DNA of 64,000 nucleotides from Asterochloris sp. CNOR1 (Eukaryota; Chlorophyta; Trebouxiophyceae; Trebouxiales; Trebouxiaceae). Position numbers and translations under genes: made by a program. The notes beneath the pieces are model-generated. The model was not told the origin of the DNA, searched no databases, and saw only the letters and a list, made by a program, of their open reading frames with translations. Of the stretch, positions 34,201 to 45,500 are shown piece after piece. The DNA lies in NCBI GenBank assembly GCA_963969365.1, contig OZ017749.1:3410001-3474000 (forward strand), read 5' to 3'. Numbering within the stretch: position 1 is the first letter of the stretch; every line of letters starts with the position of its first letter.

Positions 34201-37200
34201 CCCCGCTCAGGGGCTGCAGCAGGAGCTGCACCCACAGAAGCTGCCCTGCAGGTTGACTCTGGCGGGCAAGTACGCGGCCAAGGGGCTGCCCTGCTGGCAG
34301 GCAGGGCTGACGTCACGTCACGAGCCGGCCAGCGACAGCATGCAGCCAGTCAGGCCGCAGCTGCTGCTGGCATCGATGTCACTGCAACAGCAGCAGCTGC
34401 TTGCAACTCTCAGCAACAGGCCATAGGGGCTGCTGCGACCAGTGGCATCAATGTCCCTGCACAGCATGAGGCCAGAGAGGCTGCTGCTGCCACTGCCACA
34501 GATGGCTCTGATGCAGCAGCAGCAGCAGCAGCAGCGGCAGCTGCTGCTGGTGGTGGTGGCAGCTCACAGCCTGAAGGCACAGCAGCTGCCGGCCCCTCCC
34601 CTGGTGATGTGACACCAGCAGAAGGGATGCAGGCAGAAGAGGGTGGCCATGCATCACCCATCAGTCCGCTGCCGTCTGCCTTCGCCAAGGCAGCTGGCAG
34701 TGGTGAGGGTAACCAGGGTCAGACGAAGCTGTCAGGGCAGAAGCGGCGGCTCAAGGCTCACAGAGAGTCCCTGCCCGCCCAGCACCAGCCAGGCCAGCAA
34801 GATGCAGAGCCAGAGGGGCTACAGGACGAGCCATTGGCGGCAGGTGGGGCTGCACGGGATGCTGTCTGCCAGGGAATGCCCTGGCAGGCTCTGGTGCCAG
34901 GGAATGCCCTGCATGCTGCATGGCTGCTGCAGCGTGGTGCAGCTGAGCCCTTGATGTGGTTGCAAAGTGCCTCATCACAATCACATCCCTGCCTGAGGGT
35001 GAATGGCATGAGAGCGTGACAGGCAGCGGCCAACTCCACAACGTGGGGGGGTGGCCTCAGCATGTCGTGCTGGAGCCCACTGATCCAGGTCGCTCAAGCT
35101 GCGATGGGGCCATGCCCTGCAGTCCAAAGGCCTCCTGAGGCATTGCCTCTGCTGTTTGCTCCAGGCCTTATGTCAGAGGGTGCCTCTGGTAGCGCTGGCG
35201 GGCCCCGCAGACGCCAGACTGTCATCAGTGATGAGGCTGATGAGTCGCTGCCAGACGCTACAGCACAGCAGCCTCGTGCGCTCGTCCTGGACGAGGATGA
35301 CAGTGACCAGCCTGCGCTGCAGGCTGCTGGTGGCAAGCCAGGTCAGCAGCGCTGGGCTTTATACTATGCACTTGTGTCTGCCGCAGGCCACCACAAAGCA
35401 GGGGACAGTGGATGTGCTGCAGGCTGCTGCTGCCTTAGAGGCTGCTCAGCTGCTGACAGGCCACAGCAGCACCAACCTGTCCACCTGCAGTCTGCCACTG
35501 CAGTGTCAGTCACCAAGCCTCCGCCCCAGCAGGGTGGGGCAGCAGAGATGGGCATGGCAATCTGCAACCTGCAACCATTCAGATCATGGCGACCTCATGT
35601 TGGCAACTGCCCATGGGATTGCAGGCATGCAGTTCTGAAAGCTGCTGAGCTTTAGCACCAGTCTCTAGCCCTGTCTGTGCCAGCAGCAGTGCATAGACAT
35701 GCAGCTGCTGCAGGGGTGGCTGCCCCTGGACACCGTCAAGAGGCCACAGTAGCACCACATATGCATAATATGCTGCACTGCTGGATGCTGAGCATTGCGC
35801 AGGGCTGCCTCCCGCTGCGACACTGGAGCGACTTGAAGAGGCGGCAGACAGAGCACAAGAGTTGGAAGCGGCAATGGCGGATGACGATGCTCTGATGGAG
35901 GAGCTGGATGCTCAGGATGCCCAGGCCACAGCTGTGGGCTTGGGGCGTGGGGAGCCTGACGGTGGCGCAGCTGGAGATGGCTCACAGGCAAGCTCCTGTT
36001 CTGGCTCCTTGCGGCGGCTGTTGTCAGGACTGTCAGGAAGACACAGGTTACAGCTTGGCCAGACCTGAGGGGCATGGAGGACTCAGCAGATGGGGCACAG
36101 CCAGAGACTTCTCTCAGGCAAGGGAGGTCTCTGCCATGCTTGCTGAGGATGCCCAGGTTTGATAAGATGTCGTATGGAAGGACCTTCGACAGATGCCACC
36201 TTGCCTGGCTGCATCCTGGCAAGGCAGCAGGACAGGCTGCTTGTAGGCAGCTGGGTTCGTGCAAACAGCTTGCAGCACCTTAGGTCACCTGCTGCCCCCT
36301 GGCCCAGCCACGTCAGTGGTGTCAATTTGCTCAAGATGGCACGGTGATGTCTGTGGTGCATCCCTTGCATACATGCCATGAACACTCTGACGGTGCAGCA
36401 GGTGCAGGGGCAGGCATCAGCAGCGATTGCCAGTCAAAGCACCAGCAAGGTGGCCAGGCCTCAAGAAATCAGATGGAAAGGGCCCCAATGTCAGGCTGCA
36501 CCTCAGATTCTTGCTGCGTGCTGTGCATTTGCAGGCAGAGCAGAAGCAGCAGGGCTCTGCAGCAGCAGCAGCTGCCAGGCAGATGCACCAGCAAGGCGGG
36601 CCAGACCTCGTACCAGAGGGCAGCAATGCACTGTCTGACGAGGCAGCAGCTGCAGCAGAAGCTGAGGTGGACCCATTTGGCGACTTCCTTGAGGGCTTGG
36701 AGGGTGCAAGCGGCGATCTGGAGTCTCAGCTGGCCAAACTGGAGCAGGAAGAGGAGGTGAAATTTGACTCCTTGCACATGCAAAGAACAGCGGCCCTCCA
36801 ACGCTAAACTTCGGGTCAAGCTTGCCAGCTTGCTTCCATTTTGTAGATGTTACAGCACCAGAAGAGCACTGCAGGATCACCATGACATGGTGGTTAGTCT
36901 GGCCAAGGCCTGTCTATGCACAGCTGGCCTGTCTGCGATTACAGCCCCTGGCTGCATGTCCCTCGTCTTGCCCCTGACGCCAGGAGAGGGCCTCCAGCTG
37001 CTCTCCTGCCTGCAGCACCTGCACCCCAGCATCCTAATGGCGACCCTAGGTCGTGACCCCTAGCCCGCACATGCACTGCAAGTGCCAGGAGCCATTGCAA
37101 CTCTTGGTCCTGCAGCACATGCACATGCACACGCATTACCCAGCAGCAGCAGGGCCAGACACACATGCTCAGCCTGATGCGGAGTGCCACCCTTCCGCCT

Positions 37201-40200
37201 GCAAAACAACCGCCTGCACGCGCAGCACCACTGCCAATGCAGTGCCAGGCTTGGACTCCTACCCAAGGACTGAGCACCCGCCCGTCTGCCCTGCAGTGCC
37301 TGCCCGTGCGGCGTTGAGTGCCGGCACACAACCACAGGGCCTGCTCATGTGCAGTGAGTCTGCAGACAGCAGGGCCCTGCGACAGGGTGGCATGCGCTCA
37401 CTGCCTGCCTGCTTGCCCTGCAGCGCCTGCATGTGCAGCACCAGGCAGCCATGCGCAACGCCGAGGGCCCCAGCCCCGAGATGTATGGCGAGTGCCAGGA
37501 GCTGCTGCAGCTGTTTGGGCTGCCCTACATCATCGCTGCCCAGGAGGCTGAGGCGCAGTGTGCCTGGCTGGACATGGAGGGCCTCGTGGACGGCACCGTC
37601 ACCGAGGACAACGACGTGTTCCTGTTTGGGGGGCGCCATGTGTACAGGTGAGGGGTTCAGGAACCAGCTGGATGGGGGGGTACTGTGGCTCGTGCTCGGT
37701 TGTTTCTGGCCGGCTCTCAATGCGCAACCTGGCTGTGGTGCATTTGATCCTGGGAGCAGGCAGGCACAGTAATGGGCCCCCCTTCCTGCTGACAGTAATG
37801 GGTCCCGTGGCACCCTACGGTGAACCCTTTGACGAAAGTGTGCAAAGTAGTGCTTGCCACACTCGTTTCTTGCTCTGGCTGCTGCCTGAGGCTTTCCCTT
37901 GCGCCTGCAGGAACATCTTCGAGAACCGCAAGTACGCCGAGGAGTATGTGATGGACCACATCGAGTCTGAGCTCGGCGTGGACCGGACCAAGCTGATTCA
38001 CCTGGCCCTGCTGCTGGGCAGCGACTACACTGAGGGCGTGGCAGGGGTGGGGGTGGTCAATGCTCTGGAAATTGCAAACCACTTCACCACCGAGCCCTTG
38101 CTGGAGGAGTTTAGGTGTGCTTTCTCTTGCTCACAATCTGCCTGAGGGTCAGTCTCCCCTCTTGGAGCCCTTCTGGTTGTCAAGCAAGAGCTCTATGACG
38201 CAAGCTGGTGAGGTTGAGGCTGCCAGCCTCTCACCCACTGAGGCGCTGCTGTCAGACTCCCAGATGGTACCTGCCTATCATGTCAGCCCACACATACTGG
38301 AGCCCTGCCTGTAAAAGATGCTGCTGTCTGCTGAGCTTGGATGCTGTATAGCAGCAGTGGTCTGTGCTTGAGGAGTGACTTCTGCCATTCATGCCATGGG
38401 TGGGTATGCCTCAGCCTGCACAGACTACGCTGCACATTGGTACCAGGCCTGTCTGCGCCAACATTATTTGGGCAGGTCAGATGCCTGCACAGGATGAGGG
38501 CTGCTGTGTATCTGGAAATGCTCCCTGCTTCTGCCGAGAGCAGGCAGAGGCAATGTACAGGAGGGGTGTGTGCCACCTGCCATCTGAAGCCTGCAAGGCT
38601 CAAAAGCAGTGGTTGCCCAGCTAGGGCTGCCGTGCATCAGAAGCCTGCCAGGCTCCACGCTGGCACTGGCACGCTCGACCAGTGAGGCCCAGTGTACCTG
38701 TGCAGGAAGCAGGTGAACGTGCATGAACCTGGACCCTGCCACTGTGAACACTGCTGCCTTTGCAGGGCGCAGGTGACCCCGATGCAGCTGCCGTCCAGCT
38801 GTGACTCATGCCCTGGGCCCCTGCCAAACACAGGAGGTACAGCATTGCTTGTCTTGAACGAGGGGTGCAGGCGTACTGCCTGCGCCGACACATGCCTGCA
38901 GAGGCACTTGCCGAAGGTGACTTCTGGTGCCTGTGCAGGAAGTGGGCAGGCAAGCCTGATGCAGAGGTGCTCCAGGCCCTGGGGGCAGATGAGAGCAGGC
39001 TGGACCTGGCACCCACCACCCCTGACCAGCGTGCAGCCATTGACAAGTACAAGCTGCAGCGACGCAAGCAGCGGCGGCACTGGCAAGTGCCCGAGGACTT
39101 TCCAAACAGGTCAGGATCATATACAAGAATGTCACTCAAGCCCAGGCCACGACAATGTAGCAGCTGCTTGCTGGCATGAGACAGCAGCTGCACTGGCAGG
39201 TGCCAGAGGAGTCCCTCTACAGGCACTTTTTCTTGCAGAGACATGAGTGCTGCCCTGAAAGCACACGTACTGCAGAGCGCACGCTGGCAGGCGCCAGAGG
39301 ACCTCCACAAAAAATGTTTCTGAAGTTCCCTTGGACTCAGTGAGGCCCTGGGCCCCCCTTCCTTACCAGTCTGCAGAGTAGCTCCTGCTGCTGCAGTACG
39401 TCCGAGGTTGCCTGGCTGCAGCGCCCCGCCACAGTGTACTGTATCAAAGGCTGACACAGCCAGCATTATTGACCTGCCGGATCCATGCCTGCAGTGCTGT
39501 CGTGAAGAGCTACGAGGACCCCAAGGTGGATGCCAGCAAGGCCGCATTCACGTTTGGGCGCCCCGACCTGGACCTGCTGCGGCGCTTCTGCGCGGACCGC
39601 TTCGGCTGGGACCAGGACAAGGTGGACCAGCTCATCCAGCCAGTGCTGGCGGTGAGTGTGGCCAAGCACCACAGCGGAGACAAGCTGCATTCCTGCAGCC
39701 GGGCCCTGGCTGCTGCTGCTGCTGCTGTCATGTGCTGTCAGCCGGCACCCTGCTGGTCAGCTTGCCTGAACTAATAATCTGTCATGTGCTGTTGGTGGGC
39801 AGCCTGTGACTCATTGTGCCTCAAACACCCAAAATGTAACTCTTTACCCCTGCCCTGGCGGCTGCTGCCTTGCTGCAGGTTTGCTGTGAGAGCTCTGCAG
39901 CCACATGTGCCGGTCGAGCTGACTGGCCCCCCACACAGGACTGCATCAGAGCCCTTCCTAGAATGTGGACGCTCTGATTGCCTTGCCTCACTCAGGGCTG
40001 CCTCAGGCCTGTCTAAGGGCCCCTCTGCTTCCCTAGGACTCTGGTCTGCTTGCCTCGTGTCAGACTTCTGAGACCTTCAGCCCTGCCCTGAAGGCCGCCC
40101 CCTGGATGCAGGTAGATCATCAGAGCTATGCAGCCAGATGCCACAGCTAGCCCTTCTGTTCGCTGCCTGCACCGCCTCAAGGGTTGACCCTGCAGCCCCG

Positions 40201-41238
40201 CCCTGGCTGCAGGTGTACGATGCTCGCGTGCATCAGCAGACCCTGGACCCATTCCTCACCTTCAGTCAGCGCTTTGCCAAGATCAAGTCCAAGCGCCTGC
40301 AGCAGGCTGTAGCTGGTAGCACCAGGCGCCCGGACCCGGAGCTGGTCTTTGGTAAGCATTCTATAGACATTCTTATATTGCTCTGACGCGACGTGTGTCA
40401 TGTGAGCTGGGCGCCAGTGCCAGACCCCATTCTCAGTGCAGCCCACGTATTAGCAGCTGGTGCCTGGATCCACCCAGACCCAGAAGTGATTTTGGCGAGC
40501 ACTCTATAAATAGTTGTTCTGCTCTGACCGGACGGGGTCTGCTCTGGCCAGACGGACGGACACCAGCGCTGGGCCCCTGACTCGATGCTGCCCACATGTC
40601 AGCAGCCGGTGCCTGGGTCCAGCAGCGCAGCAGCTCTAGCTCACTGGGCTTTCCAGGAAAGGATGCTTGCTGGTATGGCTTGTCTGCTGAGCCCAGCTTG
40701 CAAGCAAGCCTTTCTGCAATTACTGCCTTGCCTTACATTGGCATTGAGCCTTTGTACCCTTTTTCTGCAGTGGCTGGGAGCACTGCAGTGGGCTTATCAG
40801 TCTGTGGGTGAGCCTCAGATCCCTGCTGCAGGCGATACTGGTGAGGAGCCCAAGCCCAAGAGGCAGCGCAAGTCCAAGAAGACTGCAGCAGGCGATGCAG
40901 AGGCGGCTGGCGAGGCTGCAGCTGCTGGCAGTGCATCAACACGAGGTGGGGAGGCATAGCTGGGGCCGGTCCAGCATTTTGTGAGCATGGTGCCCTGCTG
41001 TCACACAGGCTAACTTGTATTCAGGTTGTGTGCCATGTGCTCTCTGGTGATGTGCCCAGCAGAAAGAGTGCTGTTGAGGCTGCCAGAAGATCATGCATGC
41101 TGGCAGCCTGGATGGCAGAGGGGCTGGCACTCCCCATCAAGGCTGTGTAAGTGTGCAGTTTGCGCCCATGTTGCTGCAGGGCGCAAGAAAGGGCAGGGAC
41201 GCGGCAGGGGCCGGGGGCGGGGACGCAGTGCTGCTTGA
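25220..41238 (+). CDS. ERCC5: XPG/ERCC5 (Rad2 family) structure-specific DNA nuclease
   Basis: XPG makes the 3' incision in nucleotide excision repair. The start [15 protein letters not shown] is diagnostic. N-region exons: 25220-25307, 25797-25986 ([20 protein letters not shown], catalytic Asp), 26987-27216 and 27653-27783. The spacer includes 30402-30604 ([18 protein letters not shown]), 31089-31309 ([14 protein letters not shown]), 31587-31708, 32149-32301, about 32919-32993, a long Ala-rich exon 33827-34843 and 35165-35341; several spacer exons up to 36760 are only partly resolved. The I region is 37424-37647 ([30 protein letters not shown]) and 37911-38114 ([20 protein letters not shown]), then 38939-39109, 39495-39651, 40213-40351, 40832-40945 and a basic GRGRGRGR tail 41180-41238. 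The catalytic carboxylates appear intact. A UIM-like motif ([12 protein letters not shown]) lies near 32955-32993 and a PIP-like QQTLDPFL near 40230. An IMPACT domain lies inside the spacer. Confidence 0.92.
27970..29710 (+). CDS. IMPACT/YigZ (UPF0029) domain, nested in or fused to XPG
   Basis: IMPACT proteins bind GCN1 and restrain GCN2 signalling; YigZ is the bacterial relative. Four same-strand exons inside the XPG gene encode the domain: 27970-28068 ([17 protein letters not shown] donor gcaagc), 28466-28606 ([26 protein letters not shown]), 29131-29228 ([26 protein letters not shown]) and 29554-29710 ([20 protein letters not shown]). The block is entered and left in phase 0 and follows XPG exon 27653-27783, which ends in phase 0. 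The next XPG exon (30402) also starts in phase 0. The first exon has no in-frame ATG between an upstream stop at 27880-27882 and its acceptor. Without splicing at 29710 the frame ends at a TAG at 29786-29788. No N-terminal RWD domain is seen. Fusion and nested gene are both possible. Confidence 0.85.
28905..29100 (+). repeat. Decayed copies of the third IMPACT exon's acceptor and start
   Basis: At 28911 the text gcaggactgccaagatgatg, then gagaggcggg, echoes the real junction at 29127 (gcaggactgtcatgatgatg, then gggaggcagg). Shorter echoes (gcaggactgccac, acaggactgctaccatgat) lie near 29013 and 29070. All sit in the intron just upstream of the true exon. Confidence 0.65.
30185..30290 (+). repeat. 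Decayed copy of the XPG exon that starts at 30402
   Basis: The segment translates as [13 protein letters not shown] and later PLSMQLDT, against [13 protein letters not shown] and PPSMQLDV in the true exon. The DNA is clearly related (ctgagcagcgtgaacctg against ctgagcagcgtggacccg). It lies in the intron immediately upstream. Confidence 0.7.
32250..32600 (+). repeat. Tandem array of an exon-intron unit in XPG, four copies of 107-110 bp
   Basis: The word ggggcgcagcctca begins at 32256, 32366, 32474 and 32581. Each unit carries an exon-like segment ([16 protein letters not shown] in the first, [16 protein letters not shown] in the second), a CAG|GT donor-like site (gaccaggtgggt or gaccaggtcagt) and, before the next copy, a ctttcag-type acceptor. 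Only the first copy is needed in my XPG model (exon 32149-32301). The later segments are 62 nt if spliced at their own sites, so adding one would shift frame. Confidence 0.85.
34512..34540 (+). repeat. GCA triplet repeat encoding poly-Ala in XPG
   Basis: A run of GCA codons with one GCG encodes about ten alanines in the low-complexity spacer of XPG, followed by a short Gly run. Confidence 0.85.
38640..39310 (+). repeat. Decayed copies around both ends of XPG exon 38939-39109
   Basis: Upstream, cctgtgcaggaagcaggtga at 38697 copies the true acceptor and exon start (cctgtgcaggaagtgggcag). Downstream, the exon end ggcactggcaagtgcccgag recurs as tgcactggcaggtgccagag near 39189 and as cacgctggcaggcgccagag near 39281. 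Each echo carries exon-end sequence and, in at least one case, a splice-like AG. Confidence 0.65.
40395..40650 (+). repeat. Decayed copies of the end of XPG exon 40213-40351 and its donor
   Basis: Around 40450-40525 the text cagctggtgcctggatccac, then cccagacccagaagtgattt and actctataaatagttgttct, follows the order of the true exon end, donor and intron start (gtagctggtagcaccaggcg, cggacccggagctggtcttt, attctatagacattcttata). A further fragment (agcagccggtgcctgggtcc) lies near 40600. Confidence 0.65.
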
Positions 41239-42539
41239 TGGTCGGCAGCAGAGCCATTTACTACTCAGTGGGGGTGCCAGGATGGCAAACTGCAAACTGT
41301 AATCTTTCTGCCATGGGAGGGAGCACTTGCCGGTGTCCCTGATGTGGCATCCTACATTGCTTCGTGCCACAGTAATGCAAGGCAGTTGTTCCGACATATC
41401 TGATGTGGCACTGTATTCATTTGAAGGAATCGATTTCATGACAAACACATGCACGTTGCTGTTCGAATTCACTACTTCATGGTTGTTGCATGCAACAACC
41501 ATGAACAACGAGGTCTAGTTCTGCAACCCCACATTGGCCCAACGATTGCGACAATTGCAGGCTCAGTGAGCCACTTGCAGTGCCTGCCAGAGGTAATGTG
41601 GAAAGTCCACCTCTGACTGAAATTAATTTTGAAATCAATCTTGTTCAGATGCTTCCCGTGCACTGCTGGCTGCTCTAGTCCTGCAGGACAGCCTGTACCG
41701 CTACTCTGTCGCTGGAGTCCTCATGGAGCACCACCGCGCTCCTCTGAGACCCAGGATAGGCTTTGTACACCTTGATGCTGTCTCCCAGCCAATAGGAGGG
41801 ATGGCTGAGGTCTCATGCAGACCTCACAGGGTCCAGCGCATCGCAGACATACAGCAAGGAACATTTTGTTCCAGCAGGAGGGCCAGGCTTGAAGCAGTCA
41901 AGAGGGTGCAAAGGCTATTTCAGCACTAGCTGCACAACGACTGCACAGGGCATACCATGCTGCAGACAGAGGCAGCCAGCTGCCCGCACAGGGGTGGTGG
42001 TAGGCGCCACATGACTGTCTCATCCACAATGCTGTGCGGTCGCTGCTTGTGACCTGCTATCCAAACAGGAGCGACCCACAGGCGCCATGTCTGTTGTGTC
42101 AGAGAGCCTGCAGCTTGAGAGAACGAGGCAAAGTACAGCCTTGTGACGTCAAGACCTTCAGTTGAAACACCACAGCTTGACGAGCATGTATCCCGCATGG
42201 GGGAACTTTGTTATGGCAGGATGGTGCCCGAGACAGCCTGTTGCACGCCTCTTGGCTGGTGAAGCCCAGAAACAGCAGCACTGAGAGGGGTTATCAGGTG
42301 GCTTGCGATCATCAGACTGTAAGGTGAGGGCACCTTGGTCTGGACAGCCACTGCACTGGCGGGGAGCTTCTGATGCAAGCGTATGATATGACCATGCACA
42401 ACGTTTCTGCAAGGGATCTGACGTGTGGAGGGAAGCCAGATGGAAAGAAATTTTAGACCTAAAGCCAGCTCAAGGTACCACGTTTGGGCAGCTTGCTGCG
42501 AGCAGCATCATGTTGACGCCACTCAGATGACACTTGCAT
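41239..42539. other. Intergenic region between XPG and the Y-family polymerase gene
   Basis: About 1.3 kb, AT-richer than the coding parts, with a perfect 30-bp palindrome (listed separately). A minus-strand stretch near 41690-41815 (SIKVYKAYPGSQRSAVVLH, ending in a stop) and another near 42010-42100 look weakly protein-like and could be exons of an unrecognised minus-strand gene, but I could not link them. The region should also contain the polymerase promoter. Confidence 0.4.
41476..41505. repeat. Perfect 30-bp palindrome
   Basis: The 15-base arm ttcatggttgttgca is followed directly by its exact reverse complement, with no loop. It lies about 240 bp after the XPG stop codon. It could form a hairpin in RNA or a cruciform in DNA, or be a dimeric protein-binding site. 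Confidence 0.9.
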
Positions 42540-45500
42540 ATGGACGACAAGCAGAAGAGGGAGCATTTCCGAGTGGAGCAGTTCTCAAAGCCTCATCCAG
42601 CTTTGCAAGCATCCACCTCAGAAACTCAGCAGTTGCCTGACCCAGAGGTGCCTGTGGATCAGGACAGATGCGTGATCCACTGTGATGTGGACGCCTTCTA
42701 TGCACAGTGTGAGGAGCTGCGCAATCCCAGCCTGCAAGGGAAGCCATTTGGTGAGTTTTGTGCAGCACAAGGTCAAAGATCTTGAGCGCTTCAGCCTGCC
42801 TGCCACAGCTGCAGGGCACAGCATAGCGTCTGCACACTTGACAAATAGCAGCAGGTGCTGCATGCAGTGCCACGCTGCCAAGTACTCTGATTCAAAGCTG
42901 CCCAAGTTGTTTCTTATGTTGCAAATAGGGATTACGCAGAAGTACCTGGTGGTGACAACATCGTATGAAGCGCGGCGCAGGGGCATCACCAAGCTCATGG
43001 GAATTGCAGAGGCCCGCCAGAAGTGCCCTGACCTGATGCTGGTCAGTGGAGAGGACCTGGGGCCCTACAGGGCTGCCAGCAGAGCTATCTTAGACGTGCT
43101 GCGGCGTTTCGGGGTGAGCACTGAGCAGCCTTGGGGGAACCAGTTTGCAAAAGCTGCTGTCACGGCCTGTCAGCAGCTTGCCACTTGAGCATGCATCATG
43201 CCTGTGCCTGCCTCTTAACTCCAATGGATGCCAGCTCAGGAGGCTGGGTGGCTCTCAAAAGGACCTGGGAGCTGGTCGCAGGCTGTATAACTCATGCTGC
43301 GGGAGCTAAGCTTTGTCAATCACGCAAGTGAAAATAGAGATCAAGCGGCTGCTGCAGGCAGCTGAGCATAGCGGCGTGGGTATAGTGCATCTAGGTGTCA
43401 CCAGGATTGAGAATTAGCCTCAACTACACCAGCACCCAGTGCTGTTTCTGCATAAGGCTGCCTGCAGTGGCATGACAGCATCATTGAGCTGTGCGAGCGA
43501 CAGATGAATGGTCGACTGTGACACTGCTGCAGGTGGCTCATTGCAGCGCTGTATACTGTGGCGCTGGTGGAGTAGATACAGCAAGACACAGCAAATCGCA
43601 CATTGCTGCAGGTGGCCGTGCGCATTGTGAAGGGGTCCAGGGCTGGTACTACAACCGGCTGCTGAGCCGACGCTTCAATAGCTGAGCTATGACGAGGGCA
43701 GGTCGCCTCTGCTGCTGCAGGTGGCCGAGCGCGGCGGCATGGACGAAGTGCTCGTGGATGTGACCGCTGAAGCGCAGGCCCGCATTGCCCGAGGCGCTGC
43801 AGAGACGCGCTGGCGGGCTCATGTGCACACCAGCAAGGTGAGGCACGCCAGCTTGCTCGTGCCGTTTACCAGAACAGTGATTGTGCTTCGTCAAGGTGAC
43901 CCTGTTCCAAAACATTTGCAGGCCTTCCACAAGGGACGTGCTGCCGTGACAAGGACAGGCAGGCGCACACAACATGTGCAGTCGTGTGCGCAGCTATCGT
44001 CCCCTGCAGGCAGTGCTATCCCAGGACACCAACAGAACTCACTGCCTCGTCTGTTCCTGCAAGCATTGATGCATGTATGCTTTTCCCTGCAGGTGGCGCT
44101 GTTTCGGGACAATCGCCACCGCCCCATGGACTTACGTGCTGGCCTCCAGTATGAGCTGCGTGCAGTGGCCCCTGTTGTGACAGACTCCAGCCAGGATCCC
44201 AGCCAGCCCACAGCTGCAGAAGCGCAAGCACAGCCCACATCCTGGCAGCCACTGCTCATGACAGGCACAGCCATTGCCCAGGAGGCAAGGGCTGCCATCA
44301 GGGTGAGACTGGACCATGAAATCATGCAGCTTGGCAGACCCATGCAGCGCATTTCATCTCGCAGGAGCTCTGGCAGCGACAAAGTCAGGCAGGGTGCCCG
44401 CCACTTGTGCTCTCTGCGCAGACTGCTTGGGAGACAGCATCAGGGTCTTTCTGCTAGGGCCGACCCTCAGTTCTGCTGCATGGCTCGGCATGCCCTCCTT
44501 GCATCAGCACGGCAAGCAACAGTGTCATGCAGCCCCAGGACTCTCCTGCCAGTGCCCCCCCCGCCCTGCGGTCTGAAAAGTCATCTACTGCTCATTAGGT
44601 GTGTGCAATCTCTGCCTGACAGGCCTGGCTATCCTCTGGGCAGAGGAGGGCAGAGGAGGGGTTCCTTCCCTTGGCAGGCTGGCCTGCAGTCTCCTTTTGA
44701 CTGCTTTGGAAGCCATTCCAGCTGAGCAGAGGTTCTCCTGCTCACCAGGGGTGGCCTGCAAACGCCTCCTGAAACCTTTGGCTGCCTTGTAGAGTACTTG
44801 GCTGCCTTGCAGAGTACTTGGTACAGAAGCAATGTTGCTCCTGACCAGGAGTTGACAGGACTGCAACCCCCTCCTGACACTTTAGGCTGCCCTGTAGGCC
44901 GAGACTGGGTTTCGCACCTCAGCAGGGGTGGCCTGCAACCGCCTGCTGGCCAAGCTGGTGTCTGGCCTGCACAAGCCTGACGACCAGACGGTGCTGTGCC
45001 CGCCCGATGCACCTGCCTTCGTTGCTCCTCTACCTGTGCGCGCATTGCCAGGGATCGGGTACAAGACTGACGGCGAGCTTCAGGCAAGTGTCACTGTTTG
45101 CATTGGTCAGTGGTGTCATGCAGTCTGGCTTGCTCAGTGAGCGCAAGTATGCTGGCGGCTGCTTGCTGCTGTCAGAGTGGTCACCCTTGCGGCGCCACTG
45201 TCGATTTGTCATGCGTGTGAATGGCAGCACCTTGTTATCTTTGCAGAAGTGCCAGGTGCCCATCTGGGGCCTCTTGCATGTCACGTGGGCAGGATGCAGA
45301 GTCAGGAGCTTGTCGAGGAGCAGCATGCATAGGGAACCCCACGGCTGGCTCGAAGTCCAGCATGGTTGATGCCCCACTTTGTTGCAATTGTTAGGGTGTT
45401 TTAGGGGGTTGCTGGGCCTGAGATTGTCCACACTGTTCAGTGGCAGCCTGCACCATCAGGTCCAGACATGAGATACCTCTGCTGATAAGCACAGCCAGCA

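Noticed and set aside
38621-39547. 308-codon open frame on the minus strand
   Set aside because: Antisense to XPG exons and introns; the plus strand carries the conserved XPG sequence there.
43721-44725. 334-codon continuous plus-strand frame taken as one exon
   Set aside because: It reads through two introns of the Pol iota gene; the family match stops at good donors at 43837 and 44302.
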